A DNA stretch of 64,000 nt, taken from assembly GCA_029204225.1 (NCBI GenBank), contig CM055108.1, positions 26,527,303 to 26,591,302 of the forward strand, read 5' to 3'. Positions 1 to 10,604 of this stretch are shown in pieces. Below the pieces are notes generated by a model that saw only the letters and a list, made by a program, of their open reading frames with translations, did not search any database and was not told the origin of the DNA. The translations under genes were made by a program, and so were the position numbers. Position 1 is the first letter of the stretch. Every line of letters begins with the position of its first letter. Source of the DNA: Diphasiastrum complanatum. Its lineage: Eukaryota; Streptophyta; Lycopodiopsida; Lycopodiales; Lycopodiaceae.

Positions 1-600
1 TGTATGGGGAAAAGCGTGCATGGCCCTCCTCCCCGTGCATGCATCTAATGGGCCCACAGCCCACTCCAAATTCAAATTACCCTCCTTTCTCCATTGATGC
101 TCTTTCATCATCCAAATCGATGCCCCTGGCATCCCTCTTGCCATCCATCGGCGGCCTCATTCTTGCCCTCTATTGTTGCATTGCTAAAGAACGTTGTCCA
201 TGCTGTAATTATGTTTGCTTTCAAGGTATGTTAGAGCCAAAATTTAATGAGTTAAGCTTCTTGAAATGGTCTTTTGTTGAACATTCCAGCACTCCCACAA
301 AGTGAGAAACTACATGATATTCGTGGTAGATCCTGGAACTGTATGTGCATTTTTAACATGTAAAACACCATGTAAATATATATATAATAGTAAAGAGTGC
401 CCATCGTCAACGGGCGAGCAGCGACAGTTTAGGAGGAAAGCCGATGGTCGTTGACGAGTGGTCGATGTATGTGTGTCCATATGTACGTGGCCGAAGTACG
501 ACGGGTGGATGTCTTATTTTGGGTATCAAAAAAGTCTAATTTTGGGAAAAACAATTATGATTTTGGGTAGCAAAAAATTTTGATTTTGGGTTAAGGGCTT
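1..600. other. No supported gene
   Basis: Mixed-composition DNA. One 88-codon open frame on the + strand (39-305) has no recognisable motif and no neighbouring support, so it is not called. The stretch ends in T/G-rich repeated phrases (around 515-600) leading into the minisatellite that follows. Confidence 0.5.
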
Positions 601-639
601 TGGGTATCGAAAAATCCTTCTTTGCCAAGCTCAACGTTG

Positions 640-950
640 GGTCGGAAAAATTCAAGTCTTCTGACAAATTCGAGTCCTCCGAGAAATTTGAGTCCTCCGA
701 GAAATTCAAGTCTTGGAGAAATTCGAGTCTTTTGAGAAATTTGAGTCCTCCAAAAAATTCGAGTCTTGGAAAAATTCAAGTTTTCCAAGAAATTTGTGTC
801 TCTAAAAAAATTCGAGTGTAAAAATTTGAGTCTTTTGAAAAATTCCAGTCCTCTAAAAAATTTGAGTCTCTGAAAAATTCAAGTCCTCCGATAAATTCAA
901 GAAAAATTTGGGTCTTCCGAGAAATTCAAGTCTTTGGAGAATTGGAAGGT
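640..950. repeat. Degenerate 18-bp minisatellite
   Basis: About fifteen imperfect copies of an 18-bp unit close to AAATTYRAGTCYTCCGAG run through this stretch, with single-base and short indel variation toward the 3' end. Because 18 is divisible by three, both strands stay open: + reads as repeated S-S-E-K-F-E and - as repeated L-E-F-L-G-G. These reading frames are by-products of the repeat and are not called as genes. Confidence 0.8.
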
Positions 951-1095
951 CCAAAAATTGTGAAATGTGCGAAGTCCAAAAATTGCAAGATTTGTGGCCC
1001 AGCCAAGCTGGTGAGTGACATGATGGGTCTGCAGCGAGGATCCTCATGCTACCCGCGTCGGACGATGCTCCTGTGATGGAAAGAGACACGCACAA

Positions 1096-1097
<2 letters not shown>

Positions 1098-1160
<63 letters not shown>
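1098..1160. repeat. (GA)n microsatellite
   Basis: Uninterrupted GA/AG dinucleotide tract of about 62 bp. It creates artificial Arg-Glu and Ser-Leu open frames on the two strands. Confidence 0.97.
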
Positions 1161-1162
<2 letters not shown>

Positions 1163-1270
1163 CCCTGTCTCAAAGCACTCACTCTCAGAGCCAACGATGG
1201 GCTGGTCTCCATAGCCTCACTCATGCTTGGCGTGAACACTGGGTATGAGCGCAAGGCCTCCAAAACGACC

Positions 1271-2077
<807 letters not shown>

Positions 2078-2199
2078 CAATCATGTTCTTGTAAGCCACA
2101 TAGAAGAGATTGCACTCTTCTACTATGAGATGGAGTAGCAATCACATTCTTGTAAGCCACATAGAAGAGATTGTGCTCTTCTACTGTGAGATGGAATAG
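2078..2199. repeat. 61-bp tandem duplication
   Basis: Two head-to-tail copies of a 61-bp unit (2078-2138 and 2139-2199) begin CAATCA and end with GAGATGGARTAG. They differ at only a few positions, for example GCACTC versus GTGCTC. The duplication sits just upstream of the long AG tract. Confidence 0.9.
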
Positions 2200-2271
2200 G
2201 AGGGAGAGAGAGATGGAGATGGGAGGGCTAGAGAGATGAGCAGGAGGGGGCGATGGAGGCAGGCAGGAGGG

Positions 2272-2426
<155 letters not shown>

Positions 2427-2650
2427 TTGAATTTAGAGGGAGGAAAGGAGTGGGGCAGGATGCATACATGCATGGGGAGAAGGATGTATGCATGGGGCAT
2501 CCTCCGCCCATGCATGCATGTAAAAAATTTTAGTACATTTTTTTTAAAAGCACAACGGGGTAGGAAGAGGCACCCATGCTACCATGGGTGCATCCTCCTA
2601 CCCCATACATAGGCACCAATGTGACACACAGATATCTTCATATATATAGA

Positions 2651-2732
2651 TGTGTGTGTGTGTGTGTGTGTGTGTGCGCACACACACACACCCATTCAAT
2701 TTGTCGGGAGAAGCTCTCACACACACACATAG

Positions 2733-2768
<36 letters not shown>

Positions 2769-2816
2769 GGACGCACGCACGTGTGTGCGCGCACACACAC
2801 GTGTGTTCCAAATCTC
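2651..2816. repeat. Compound (TG)n/(CA)n microsatellite
   Basis: A TG tract (2651-2676) turns directly into a CA tract (2677-2691), making a self-complementary TG-GCGC-CA palindrome. A second CA tract follows at 2718-2764, then alternating CACGCACGTGTGTGCGCGC near 2771-2800. Alternating purine-pyrimidine DNA of this kind can adopt cruciform or Z-DNA conformations. Confidence 0.95.
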
Positions 2817-3424
2817 CCCTCCCCCTATTTTTCTCTTTTTATTGTCTATTTTGTCCTTTTTTTTCAACTGTACAATTTTTGGCCCATGGATAAAAGCTTG
2901 TGGGTAACGATTTAGGAGTTAAAGCTAGTGAGTTTGGCCTTGTGGTTAAACATTCTTGAAAATGGGGGGCCAAGATAGGGATTCGAAGGATTGAAAAAAA
3001 AAATAGAAGTAGTTTAAGGTAGTCAAGAAAATTTTATGTTCATAATTTATGGTAAAACTTTGATAATCTAAAATAAATAAGAAAGCCATGTAATAAAGAT
3101 TATTGGCTTAAGTTTAAAGCACATTGAAGTGTGTAAAAAAAATAAAACCTTAACTTCAAACTCCACATATTTGAATTTAGAGAAAGATATCTGAATTTAG
3201 TGAGTGGGAGGGGGTGGGGAATCTTTTTGGGGCCCACCCCTCAATTCACACAATGTGCAAATGTATGGGGATATGCACTTCTCCCATACATGCTTCCCCC
3301 TCCCCATCACTTTTACTTAAGAGAGTGTGTATGCATGAGTGAGGAGAGGAGGATGCATGGGTGCACCCATACACATGCACATCACATGCGCACAAATATC
3401 TTTATATATATAGATATATATATT

Positions 3425-3487
<63 letters not shown>

Positions 3488-3488
3488 C
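3425..3488. repeat. (CA)n-(TA)n compound microsatellite
   Basis: A CA tract of about 42 bp passes into a TA tract of about 22 bp. It is preceded by ATATCTTTATATATATAG, which resembles the DNA before the first TG/CA block near 2630, suggesting the two blocks descend from one duplicated module. Confidence 0.93.
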
Positions 3489-3729
3489 AGGTGCATTAAA
3501 TGAGTTTCTTTGATTTTTTGAGTGCATGTTGAAGTTGAGAGAGATATTGCCAAAAATCATAGATTGAGTGATTTTGCAAGATTGAGACTAGAATCTAAAT
3601 TTGGCATCATTCTAGATTGGTTCATGAGTGATAGGATTGTGTATATAAGCTTTCGAATTGCTAGAAGACTTTAGGTTCAGATCTCTTAGAGAAACCATAA
3701 GAGTTTCTAGTGCTTTTTCACATTCAAAA

Positions 3730-5040
3730 ATGGCATCAATGGGTGGATTTTCGCTTGAAGCTAGTGAAAGGCTCACATCCACTAATTATGCTGCTTAGGA
3801 ATCAAATTCTTCAAAGCATGAAATGAAGTAGTGAAAGTGCCCAAAATTATGTCTTTGGGATCAAATCTTTGAATAACGAGTTGTCTTCTATAGATGATAA
3901 AATCAAAGATGATGAGTTAGTTCAAATCATTTTGAATGGATTAGGAGATGATTATTCTAATCTTGTTCAAACCTTTGCTATTTAAGATTCACTTCCTAGT
4001 ATTGAAAAACTTCAAAGTGTGCTTGTAAGTGAGGAGAGTAGAATGCTTCACATCAAAAGTAGGATGAGTTCCTTATCTTTGAATGATGGTGATGAAAAAG
4101 CTAACTTTTCCTTGAAAGCCAAGAAGAAAAAGTTTCCATCCAAGAATACTCAAGACATGGAGATGGAGAGCAAGGATGGAGCATCAAGTTCCAAAGGAAA
4201 GAGCAAGAAGGACAAGAAGAAGCTGAAGTGTTTCTTTTGTAGTTAAAAGGGACATTTTGCATCCGAGTGCTACAAGATGAAGAATGCCCAAGAGAAGGAC
4301 AATCAAGGCAGGAAGAATGCAGTCTATCTTTGATGGTATCCTCACCACAAATATCTAATCAAGACACTTGGTGGATTGATAGTGGAGCAAGCTCCCACAT
4401 GACTCACCAAAAAGACTACTTTTCTAATCTACTTTCTTACAATAATTTTAAGAGATTTATGTTCACTACAAGTGATCAAGAATGTGAGATTGTAGGTGTT
4501 GGATCCATTCCTTTATGTCTAGGATCATAGTGTGAACATGGCAAGGGAAGAGCTAACTCAAGTGGAACTATGGCACAAAAGGTTAGGCCATCATAACTAC
4601 AAAGCTATGGAGACCATGGTGACAAAGGAGCTAGCAAGTGGACTTTCCAAAACCATATCCAAGTGTGACAAGCTTTGTGAAGCTTGTGGACTCTCCAAAT
4701 CTCATAAGCTACCTTTCAAGAGATCTTTGACAAGATCTAACTCTCCTCTTGACCTTATACACTCGGATGTTCATTCATTTTCACATGAATCTAATGGTGG
4801 AGCTATTATGTATGTCACTTTTATTGATGATAGATCAAGATACTCTTGGGTTTATCTCTTGTCTAAGAAAAGTGAAGTTTTTGAGTCCTTTGTAAGTTCA
4901 AAACTCTTGTGGAAAAGCAACTTAATACTAGCTTGAAGTATTAAGAAGTAATAATGGAGGGGAGTACATCTCCAATAGGATGAAAGAGTTTTGTAAAACT
5001 AATGGCATTAGGAGAGAGTTTATTTGCACATATACTCCAT
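3730..5040 (+). pseudogene. Decayed Ty1/copia gag-protease-integrase fragment
   Basis: Scattered frames spell out the front of a copia polyprotein. A gag start at 3730 has the S-L-E-A-S-E-R-L and T-N-Y-A phrases; gag continues to about 4250 and ends in a zinc knuckle C-F-F-C-(S-stop)-K-G-H-F-A-S-E-C. The aspartic protease motif W-W-I-D-S-G-A-S-S-H-M lies near 4372-4400. A GAG-pre-integrase HHCC segment (E-L-W-H-K-R-L-G-H to C-E-A-C, 4560-4690) precedes the integrase start (D-L-I-H-S-D-V, Y-V-T-F-I-D-D-R-S-R-Y, 4750-4850). Integrase breaks off near 5040, where a Y-T-P phrase diverges. Stops and frameshifts occur throughout, there is no RT or RNase H, and no LTR was found. The gag resembles element B at 28.5 kb, so this is probably a relative that kept integrase. 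Confidence 0.85.
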
Positions 5041-5505
5041 ATGGCATATCCTTGTACCAAGTTAGAATAATCTACACAAAGGGTCATTCAAGATCAGTTC
5101 TCAAAAGCTCATATTCCTTTATAGGCTCTCCTGTAAAGGCAAGTTCTTTGTTCTTTACCCTCAAAACATATGAATGAGCACCTTCCCCTTTCATTAGAGG
5201 AGTTACAAACATCAAAAGGGCCGTCTAAGAAATGCCATGTAGGACCAAAAAAAACACCGGATTTTAAAACTCAGACGGACTTTCAGGTCTAGTTTAGCTG
5301 AACCTTACTAATAATGTGTAGTTAACATGAGACGATTATGACGTATGCAACTGCGACTTCAAGAACCTATGACGCTCATTAACTAACTTTTTCAAATTTG
5401 AAAATGAGATTGTGTCCCTCGTTTTAACTAGCGAGAGAATAAACATAGAATCTCAGGTACGCCATGGATGAATAATAGTGTCTATTTTTTTTTTGGTCTG
5501 TCAGC

Positions 5506-8144
5506 TGATGTTTGCGGAGATGTCTCAGTTTCATCTACACATTGTTCTCCCTGCCGAGAATGCTCCGATAGCTAAAAGAGGAGTAGTGAAAGAATCCACA
5601 GTTTCTCCACTTGATATGATCGCTCACAGAATCAACCAAAGAAAGAATTACGATTTGTGGATTGACGGCAGTTTGTATGCATTGCATCTGAGCTCGATGC
5701 AAGCTCCACAATTCCAATCCATCACACAATTAATAAAGTTTTTGTGTGACGGAGAAAACGGTTTATTGGGTTATTGTAAAAGATTGACGACTTATGGTGT
5801 TGCAAACTAGGTTCAAAAAATTCCATGTTTAGAATGTATGTTAAATGGTTTGCTTGCTGACTATAGAGAAAAAGAGACCGCATTATTACAAACAAAAGAA
5901 GATAATGCACATTTACATAATATTATGTTAAATTTGAATGCAAGTGATGATCAATTCTGACAAGTTGTTCAGACATTACGTATATCAAATGACCATTTAA
6001 AAGAAGAAACTCGCATACTAGATAAGAAATTAAAAAGAAGCAAGCGAAAAAGAATTCTAAAGGACATTGATGAGCTTTCGCTAAATGGAGGCCAACGGAG
6101 AAAAAGGATTCAAGCATTCAAGTAAGGATTTGATTTGAATCAGTTTTATTTTAGTTTTGTGAAGTAGCATAACATTTATTATGTGTCCTATTTGGGTCTC
6201 TTGATTTTTATAATCATTTGCAGATCAGCATTGGTTGCAAATGAGCATCTGAAGGACAATGACCTGATCGGAAAATCATTGAGTTCGGTATTGACAACCA
6301 AGTCCACAAAGTCTTTATTGGACAATAATCGGTATTCTCGAATCAAGTCCAAGATCACTGAGGATTTGATGAACGAGGTCAGTAAGGTAATCGACCGAAC
6401 GTTAATTCAGGGAGCATGTGATTTCTCAGGTATTAGCAGGAAGGCATATGCCAGTATATTTAAAATTATTAAAGAGGCTTTTGGACAATTGCATGTAAGA
6501 AAATTTCTCATTCCTCGCCCTTTTCAGATAAGATTGGAGAGAGATGTATTGAATAAGGGTATGCAAAATGTCATTGGAATTCCTTTTCACATCAATGAGA
6601 TTTACAATTCAAAGTCTGGCAATTTGTCATATAATTCTACCAACAACTTATTTGTGGATTTGAATCATTTATTGAGATTTATAGTAAAATTCTATAATAT
6701 TACAAGTGTTAGTATGAGCAAACTTATTCTGGTGGTCAAGCTAGATGAATCGGAAGTTATAAAAGGACAAAAGTTGGAAAGAGTAAGTATTACTCTTATG
6801 AATGGAGCATTGAGCAATGCAACAAACTCAAGGGATCTCAACTTCAGTGTGCAATCAGAAAACAGCATACGGTGGCTAGCATATTTTCAGGTAAAAAATG
6901 GTTGTTATTCATGTGCAATTTCTTTTGGTAATTGTTTTGAATACATAAAAACTTGTGATTCCATATGTTGAACAGGTTATTAAGGAGGATCACGATGTTC
7001 TTTCCTGGATTTTTAGCAGAACAAGTTATCCCGATATCATAAAGGATCATATTAATGGCAAAGCACTTAGTGTTCTTGAAAGAGGTGAATTTTTGGTGGA
7101 ATGGCATTTAGCTGGAGATTTGAAGTCATTGAAATGTATGTTCAATGTATCTCATGGAGCAAATTTGAAACATCCATGTCTATATTGTATGAAATCATCA
7201 AATGACATTTCAAGGAACACAAGAGTTTCAAGAGATATTGAAGATCCCAACTGGAAACCAATACTACCAATCCCTTTACAAAATGTGCATATTTGCACAC
7301 TTCATGGAGGTGAGGATCATAGAGAAATTAATATATCTTCATATCTTGTTTGCATGGAATATCAAGCCAGAGTCAGCATCAAAACAAGCAATCGCTCGAT
7401 TAGAGGAAGTGTTGTCAAAAGCAGGCCTTCATAAAGGCCATGTTAAAATACAAAAAGATGAAAAGCTTTCGGGAAAAACAGGAAACGTACCCAATAAACC
7501 TAGCATAGGAGTCAAAGCTCGTCGATTTTTATCAAATCATTCTAAAGAGTCGTCTAAGATCCAATACTTGGTCTGGAAAGATGTTATTTCTGCAACAGAA
7601 GACTTTGAAGATAAAGGAACAAGGGTAAAGAAGGTTGAAGTTTGGAAAAAGCTCGATAATATGATTGAAGTGCTTAGAAAAGACACAATTTCATATGCAG
7701 ATGCACTTCTATTGGAGAAAACAACAATAGAGTTTGTAGATGCAGTTCGGGTGGCTTGGGGCTCATATCACATCACCCACTACATGGTAAGATACATTTG
7801 AACAGTGTCTTACAATTTTATAATTTTAGTATAACTTGCTTGATAGATTCTAACTAATGCATAAATCTTTGATATTGCAGCACATACTAAGGCATCATGC
7901 ATCATTTTTTGCAAAAAAGTATGGCAGTTTGAGTATATGGTCCTCACAAGGAATGGAGAAATCACATTTGCAGGCAAGAGCAGCATTTTATCGAAATACG
8001 CAACATGGTGGAACATCCTCAAAAAATAGTTACATCATTCAGCTATTCCAATGGTTTTATAGACGAGCTCAAGTTCAATACACAACAAGATCAACTGAAT
8101 ATCAAAGATTCAAAAAAGCATGTAAATTTATAAGCCAAAATTAG
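5506..8144 (+). pseudogene. RAG1/Transib-like recombinase, four exons, recently broken
   Basis: Exons by eye: about 5506-6121, 6224-6890, 6976-7786 and 7881-8144, with GT-AG introns of 102, 85 and 94 bp. The first exon seems to follow an acceptor (CTGTCAG) at 5505, so the true start is upstream and unseen. It encodes a coiled-coil-like region with C-L-E-C and holds two in-frame stops (TAG 5808, TGA about 5958). One extra G near 7307 shifts the frame. The rest is open and carries, in order, Asp (codon 6744, context V-V-K-L-D-E-S), Asp (7117, A-G-D-L-K-S-L), C-L-Y-C (7177-7188), H-I-L-R-H-H (7881-7898) and Glu (7956, Q-G-M-E-K). Spacings are 96, 20, 200, 5 and 20 residues. Mouse RAG1, from memory, has D600, D708, C727/C730, H937/H942, E962: 108, 19, 207, 5, 20. 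The C-terminal exon also resembles the RAG1 core (Y-G-S-L-S-I-W-S-S-Q-G). RAG1/Transib membership is a strong inference; function and terminal repeats are not shown. Confidence 0.75.
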
Positions 8145-8225
8145 ATTGATGGCATTCAATAAAGATCAAATGCGTGTGATAAAAAATTCTCAAATTCCAA
8201 ATACATTAAATGAAAAAGAGTACAA

Positions 8226-8498
8226 TCATTTTTTTTCATTGTCTCTAAGGACAATTTTTGTTGTGTGGTCATGAAGGAACTTTTTCCTATCATACAGATC
8301 CAAAAATCGAGTGGATTGCCTTTTGCTCAAATCTATATATCTAGATAGAATTGCCAAAGCAGAGGATCTCATAGGAACATTTTCTGGCACATAATTAAAC
8401 ACTTTAAGAGCAACATCTCTTTTGAAAAAAATGATTCTATATGTACTTTTTGAGTATTTATGCCCTTGGGCAAAATAAGATAGGGCCTTGATGGCCAT
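8226..8498 (-). CDS. Unrecognised 90-codon ORF
   Basis: A short minus-strand frame lies between the two convergent genes, 82 bp beyond the RAG1-like stop and 96 bp downstream of the acidic gene's stop. It is basic (many Lys/Arg, ending R-D-N-E-K-K) with no motif I recognise. It could be a further 3' exon of the acidic gene or chance. Confidence 0.25.
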   Translation of the reverse strand: MAIKALSYFAQGHKYSKSTYRIIFFKRDVALKVFNYVPENVPMRSSALAILSRYIDLSKRQSTRFLDLYDRKKFLHDHTTKIVLRDNEKK

Positions 8499-8593
8499 GA
8501 TTAAATTCCCGCATTCACAAAAAACCTTTCATGAAAAGCACAAATTTTGTTATTCAAAAAATGTTTCAAATAATGAGCCAATGAGGCATCCTT

Positions 8594-9757
8594 CTATCTC
8601 CCACCTTGTCTCTCTCTCAATCCTCCATGTCTGCTAGCAAAGGCATCAACTTCAATGATATCCTACAACACATAATCAAGTGTTAGTCAAACTAGCAGAT
8701 CAATCATCAGTTACACATTAAATAGTAAATGATTTTCGTGAGAAGGTGTACTTACCAAATCTTCCTCGTCAGCTTGGATCATACCAGCAGCTTCTAAATT
8801 GTGACCAGCAATAATGGTGGATTGTTGATCAGCTGGAATAGTATATATGGGAGGTGGCAGATACTTTTTCTGAAAAGCCAAAAACTCCTCCTCACTCAAC
8901 ATATTAGCCTCATATGCCCTGCTCTCAGATAGCATCCTTTAAAAGGCATCTGTGCCACTTGCCCGTTCAAACTGGTCCTCATAGTCGATGCCATCTATGA
9001 GGTCGTCATCATCAAAGTCAATAAAATCATTAAATTTAGAAATCATCCTTGACATAAGAGATAATATCTCATCTTCTCTGAGATCCATTACGTCTCCGAT
9101 GTCGCTAATGGATAAGAATGCAATATCGTCCATATGGTACACAGGGTGGTCCATCAGGGTTCTGCTCTGGTCAATCTCGCTCATGGTAGATAAGGGAGAG
9201 ATAGACAGATAACGAGCCTTGGCAGGATCATATTGATGTGCTTGCCCGGCCTCCTCTACATCTCCTAAAACCTCATCAGTAATGGAAACCTCTAAAGCCA
9301 CATGAGTGGTAGGGGCAGGCAAACCAATCATGGACGACCCAGAAGATTTTGCCTCATCAGGGATAAGAGCAGATAAGAAAAATACGAAGGCCATACCCTC
9401 CTGAACAAAGTGACACACTCGATTGTGTTCCTCACAAGGTATGACACGTTTAAACGGATCGATAAGTTTGGTAAACTTATGATCATGCCTTTTCTTGGCA
9501 CTAGGCTAAGCATGAGTCAAATCTATGAAATGCACAAATCTCAGGCCGTCCATCAGAAGGGTACCCTGTTGCAAGCACTCATAAAAATCCTTGTACAATT
9601 TAGAAAAAATTTCCCTGTGCTCAATAACAAATCTCTCTATGTCAAACTGAAAATCGAAATAGGACAAAAAATGGGCCTGTCTGTCGCTAACCTCAGCATC
9701 AACAAGGAAAGAACTAAGAGCTTTATAATAGATCGAACTAGTAGAAGAGGAGGCCAT
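8594..9757 (-). pseudogene. Unrecognised acidic protein gene, two exons
   Basis: On the minus strand an ATG at 9757 opens a frame running to a GT donor after 8756. A 93-bp intron (8663-8755, GTAAGT to TGTTGTAG) leads to a second exon ending in TAG at 8594. Exon 1 is one continuous frame of 334 codons broken by two in-frame stops, TAG at 9506-9508 and TAA at 8939-8941; coding-like sequence continues on both sides of each. The product would be about 356 residues. The N-terminal third is alpha-helical and aromatic (Y-F-D-F-Q-F-D-I-E-R-F). The centre is strongly acidic, including D-F-D-D-D-D-L-I-D, and the C-terminal part contains E-E-E-F-L-A-F-Q-K-K-Y. No domain is recognised, and no Kelch repeats are visible, so it is not an obvious RAG2 analogue. 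It converges on the RAG1-like gene and diverges from the H3-like gene. Confidence 0.5.
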
Positions 9758-10109
9758 ATCGATATGATGCACCGGTTAGCAAGGGGACATAAACGGTGTA
9801 ATCGTGGGCGCATGATGGTAATATGCATTGTACACGAATCCGAATATCGGAACCACGCGCCAGGGGATCAGTGCAACTATAGAACTCTCTGCTGGGCGTG
9901 TGGTAGCGATATTGTACACACAGATTTGGAGCAGGTCAGTTTCCTGGACTCAATATGCAAAACTAAATTCCAGAAATGACACTTATATATATAGTCTAAT
10001 ATAGAGCATCTGAACCGTACACGTGTCTCAGTAATGTGCGGTCAAAATTGCCACACATGTGAAAACGATGGCGAAATCATTTTGAATGACACGCGTACAC
10101 TTCGGATCC

Positions 10110-10262
10110 TGAAACGTGTCCTCGCACGTGCATGCCAACTGTACGATCGTACGACCCAGTTGTCTTGTGATGCGTGTGTGGTCCAGATGTCACCACGTGT
10201 CCTTGCACATGCGTGCCAGTCGTATGATTGTACGAACCACTGATGTCCTGACACGTGACAGC
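10110..10262. repeat. Imperfect tandem repeat, about 82-bp period
   Basis: Two related units begin at about 10112 and 10193. Each contains an ACGTGTCC box, a GCACRTGCRTGCCA box, a near-palindrome built on GTACGATCGTACGA, and a TGATG end. ACGTG cores (G-box-like) recur through 10110-10320. The array sits 85-235 bp upstream of the TATA box of the H3-like gene and may be its upstream regulatory region. Confidence 0.6.
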
Positions 10263-10346
10263 TCCATGTGATGACACGTGTGACCACACGTGTGGGGAGT
10301 GGAGGTGTCACATCACACGTGTGAATATGATGGGACGTTCTACAGA

Positions 10347-10355
10347 TATAAAAGG
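10347..10355 (+). promoter_or_regulatory. TATA box of the H3-like gene
   Basis: TATAAAAGG lies 258 bp before the H3-like ATG, downstream of the ACGTG-rich repeat array and upstream of a pyrimidine-rich leader (CTTTCTCTGGCTTTCTTCG), an arrangement typical of a plant core promoter. Confidence 0.55.
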
Positions 10356-10604
10356 ACGTTTTCGGCTCATATTTCAGTTTTGAATTTTTTCTTTCTCTGG
10401 CTTTCTTCGTTCACTTCCGCTCCTCGTTAGACGCATATCGCTACCACACGCCCAAGGACCCACATACCAGTATAGCTGGGGGGGCCCCCCCCCCCCCGCG
10501 TGTCGTGGCGATACGCCATCTCTCATATTGCCATCACGCGCCTCCCCTGTTGGATATCTGCTTTTCCTTCTCGTTGGCACGTCATATCGATACCCTAGCT
10601 TGAA

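Larger units (their letters stand above)
9758..10604. promoter_or_regulatory. Divergent promoter region with repeated 20-bp motif
   Basis: This spacer separates the acidic gene (start 9757, -) from the H3-like gene (start 10605, +). A perfect 19-bp inverted repeat links GGGCGTGTGGTAGCGATAT (9894-9912) and its complement at 10435-10453. Weaker relatives occur near 9842-9862, 10499-10518 (inverted) and 10532-10551. A TATA-like tract for the minus strand lies near 9980-9993. The repeats could be binding sites for a shared regulator or for a transposase; both readings are inference. Confidence 0.5.

Noticed and set aside
640..950. CRISPR-like array
   Set aside because: The 18-bp units are contiguous, with no unique spacers; it is a minisatellite in plant DNA.
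8594..9757. RAG2-like partner for the RAG1-like gene
   Set aside because: Convergent placement fits, but no Kelch repeats or PHD-type Cys/His pattern are visible.
9410..9979. 189-codon plus-strand frame antisense to the acidic gene
   Set aside because: The minus strand has an ATG, intron and continuing frame; the plus frame is its shadow.
10477..10498. G-run followed by C-run as a terminator or quadruplex signal
   Set aside because: It lies in the leader of the H3-like gene; homopolymer runs this long are also prone to sequencing error, so no function is assigned.
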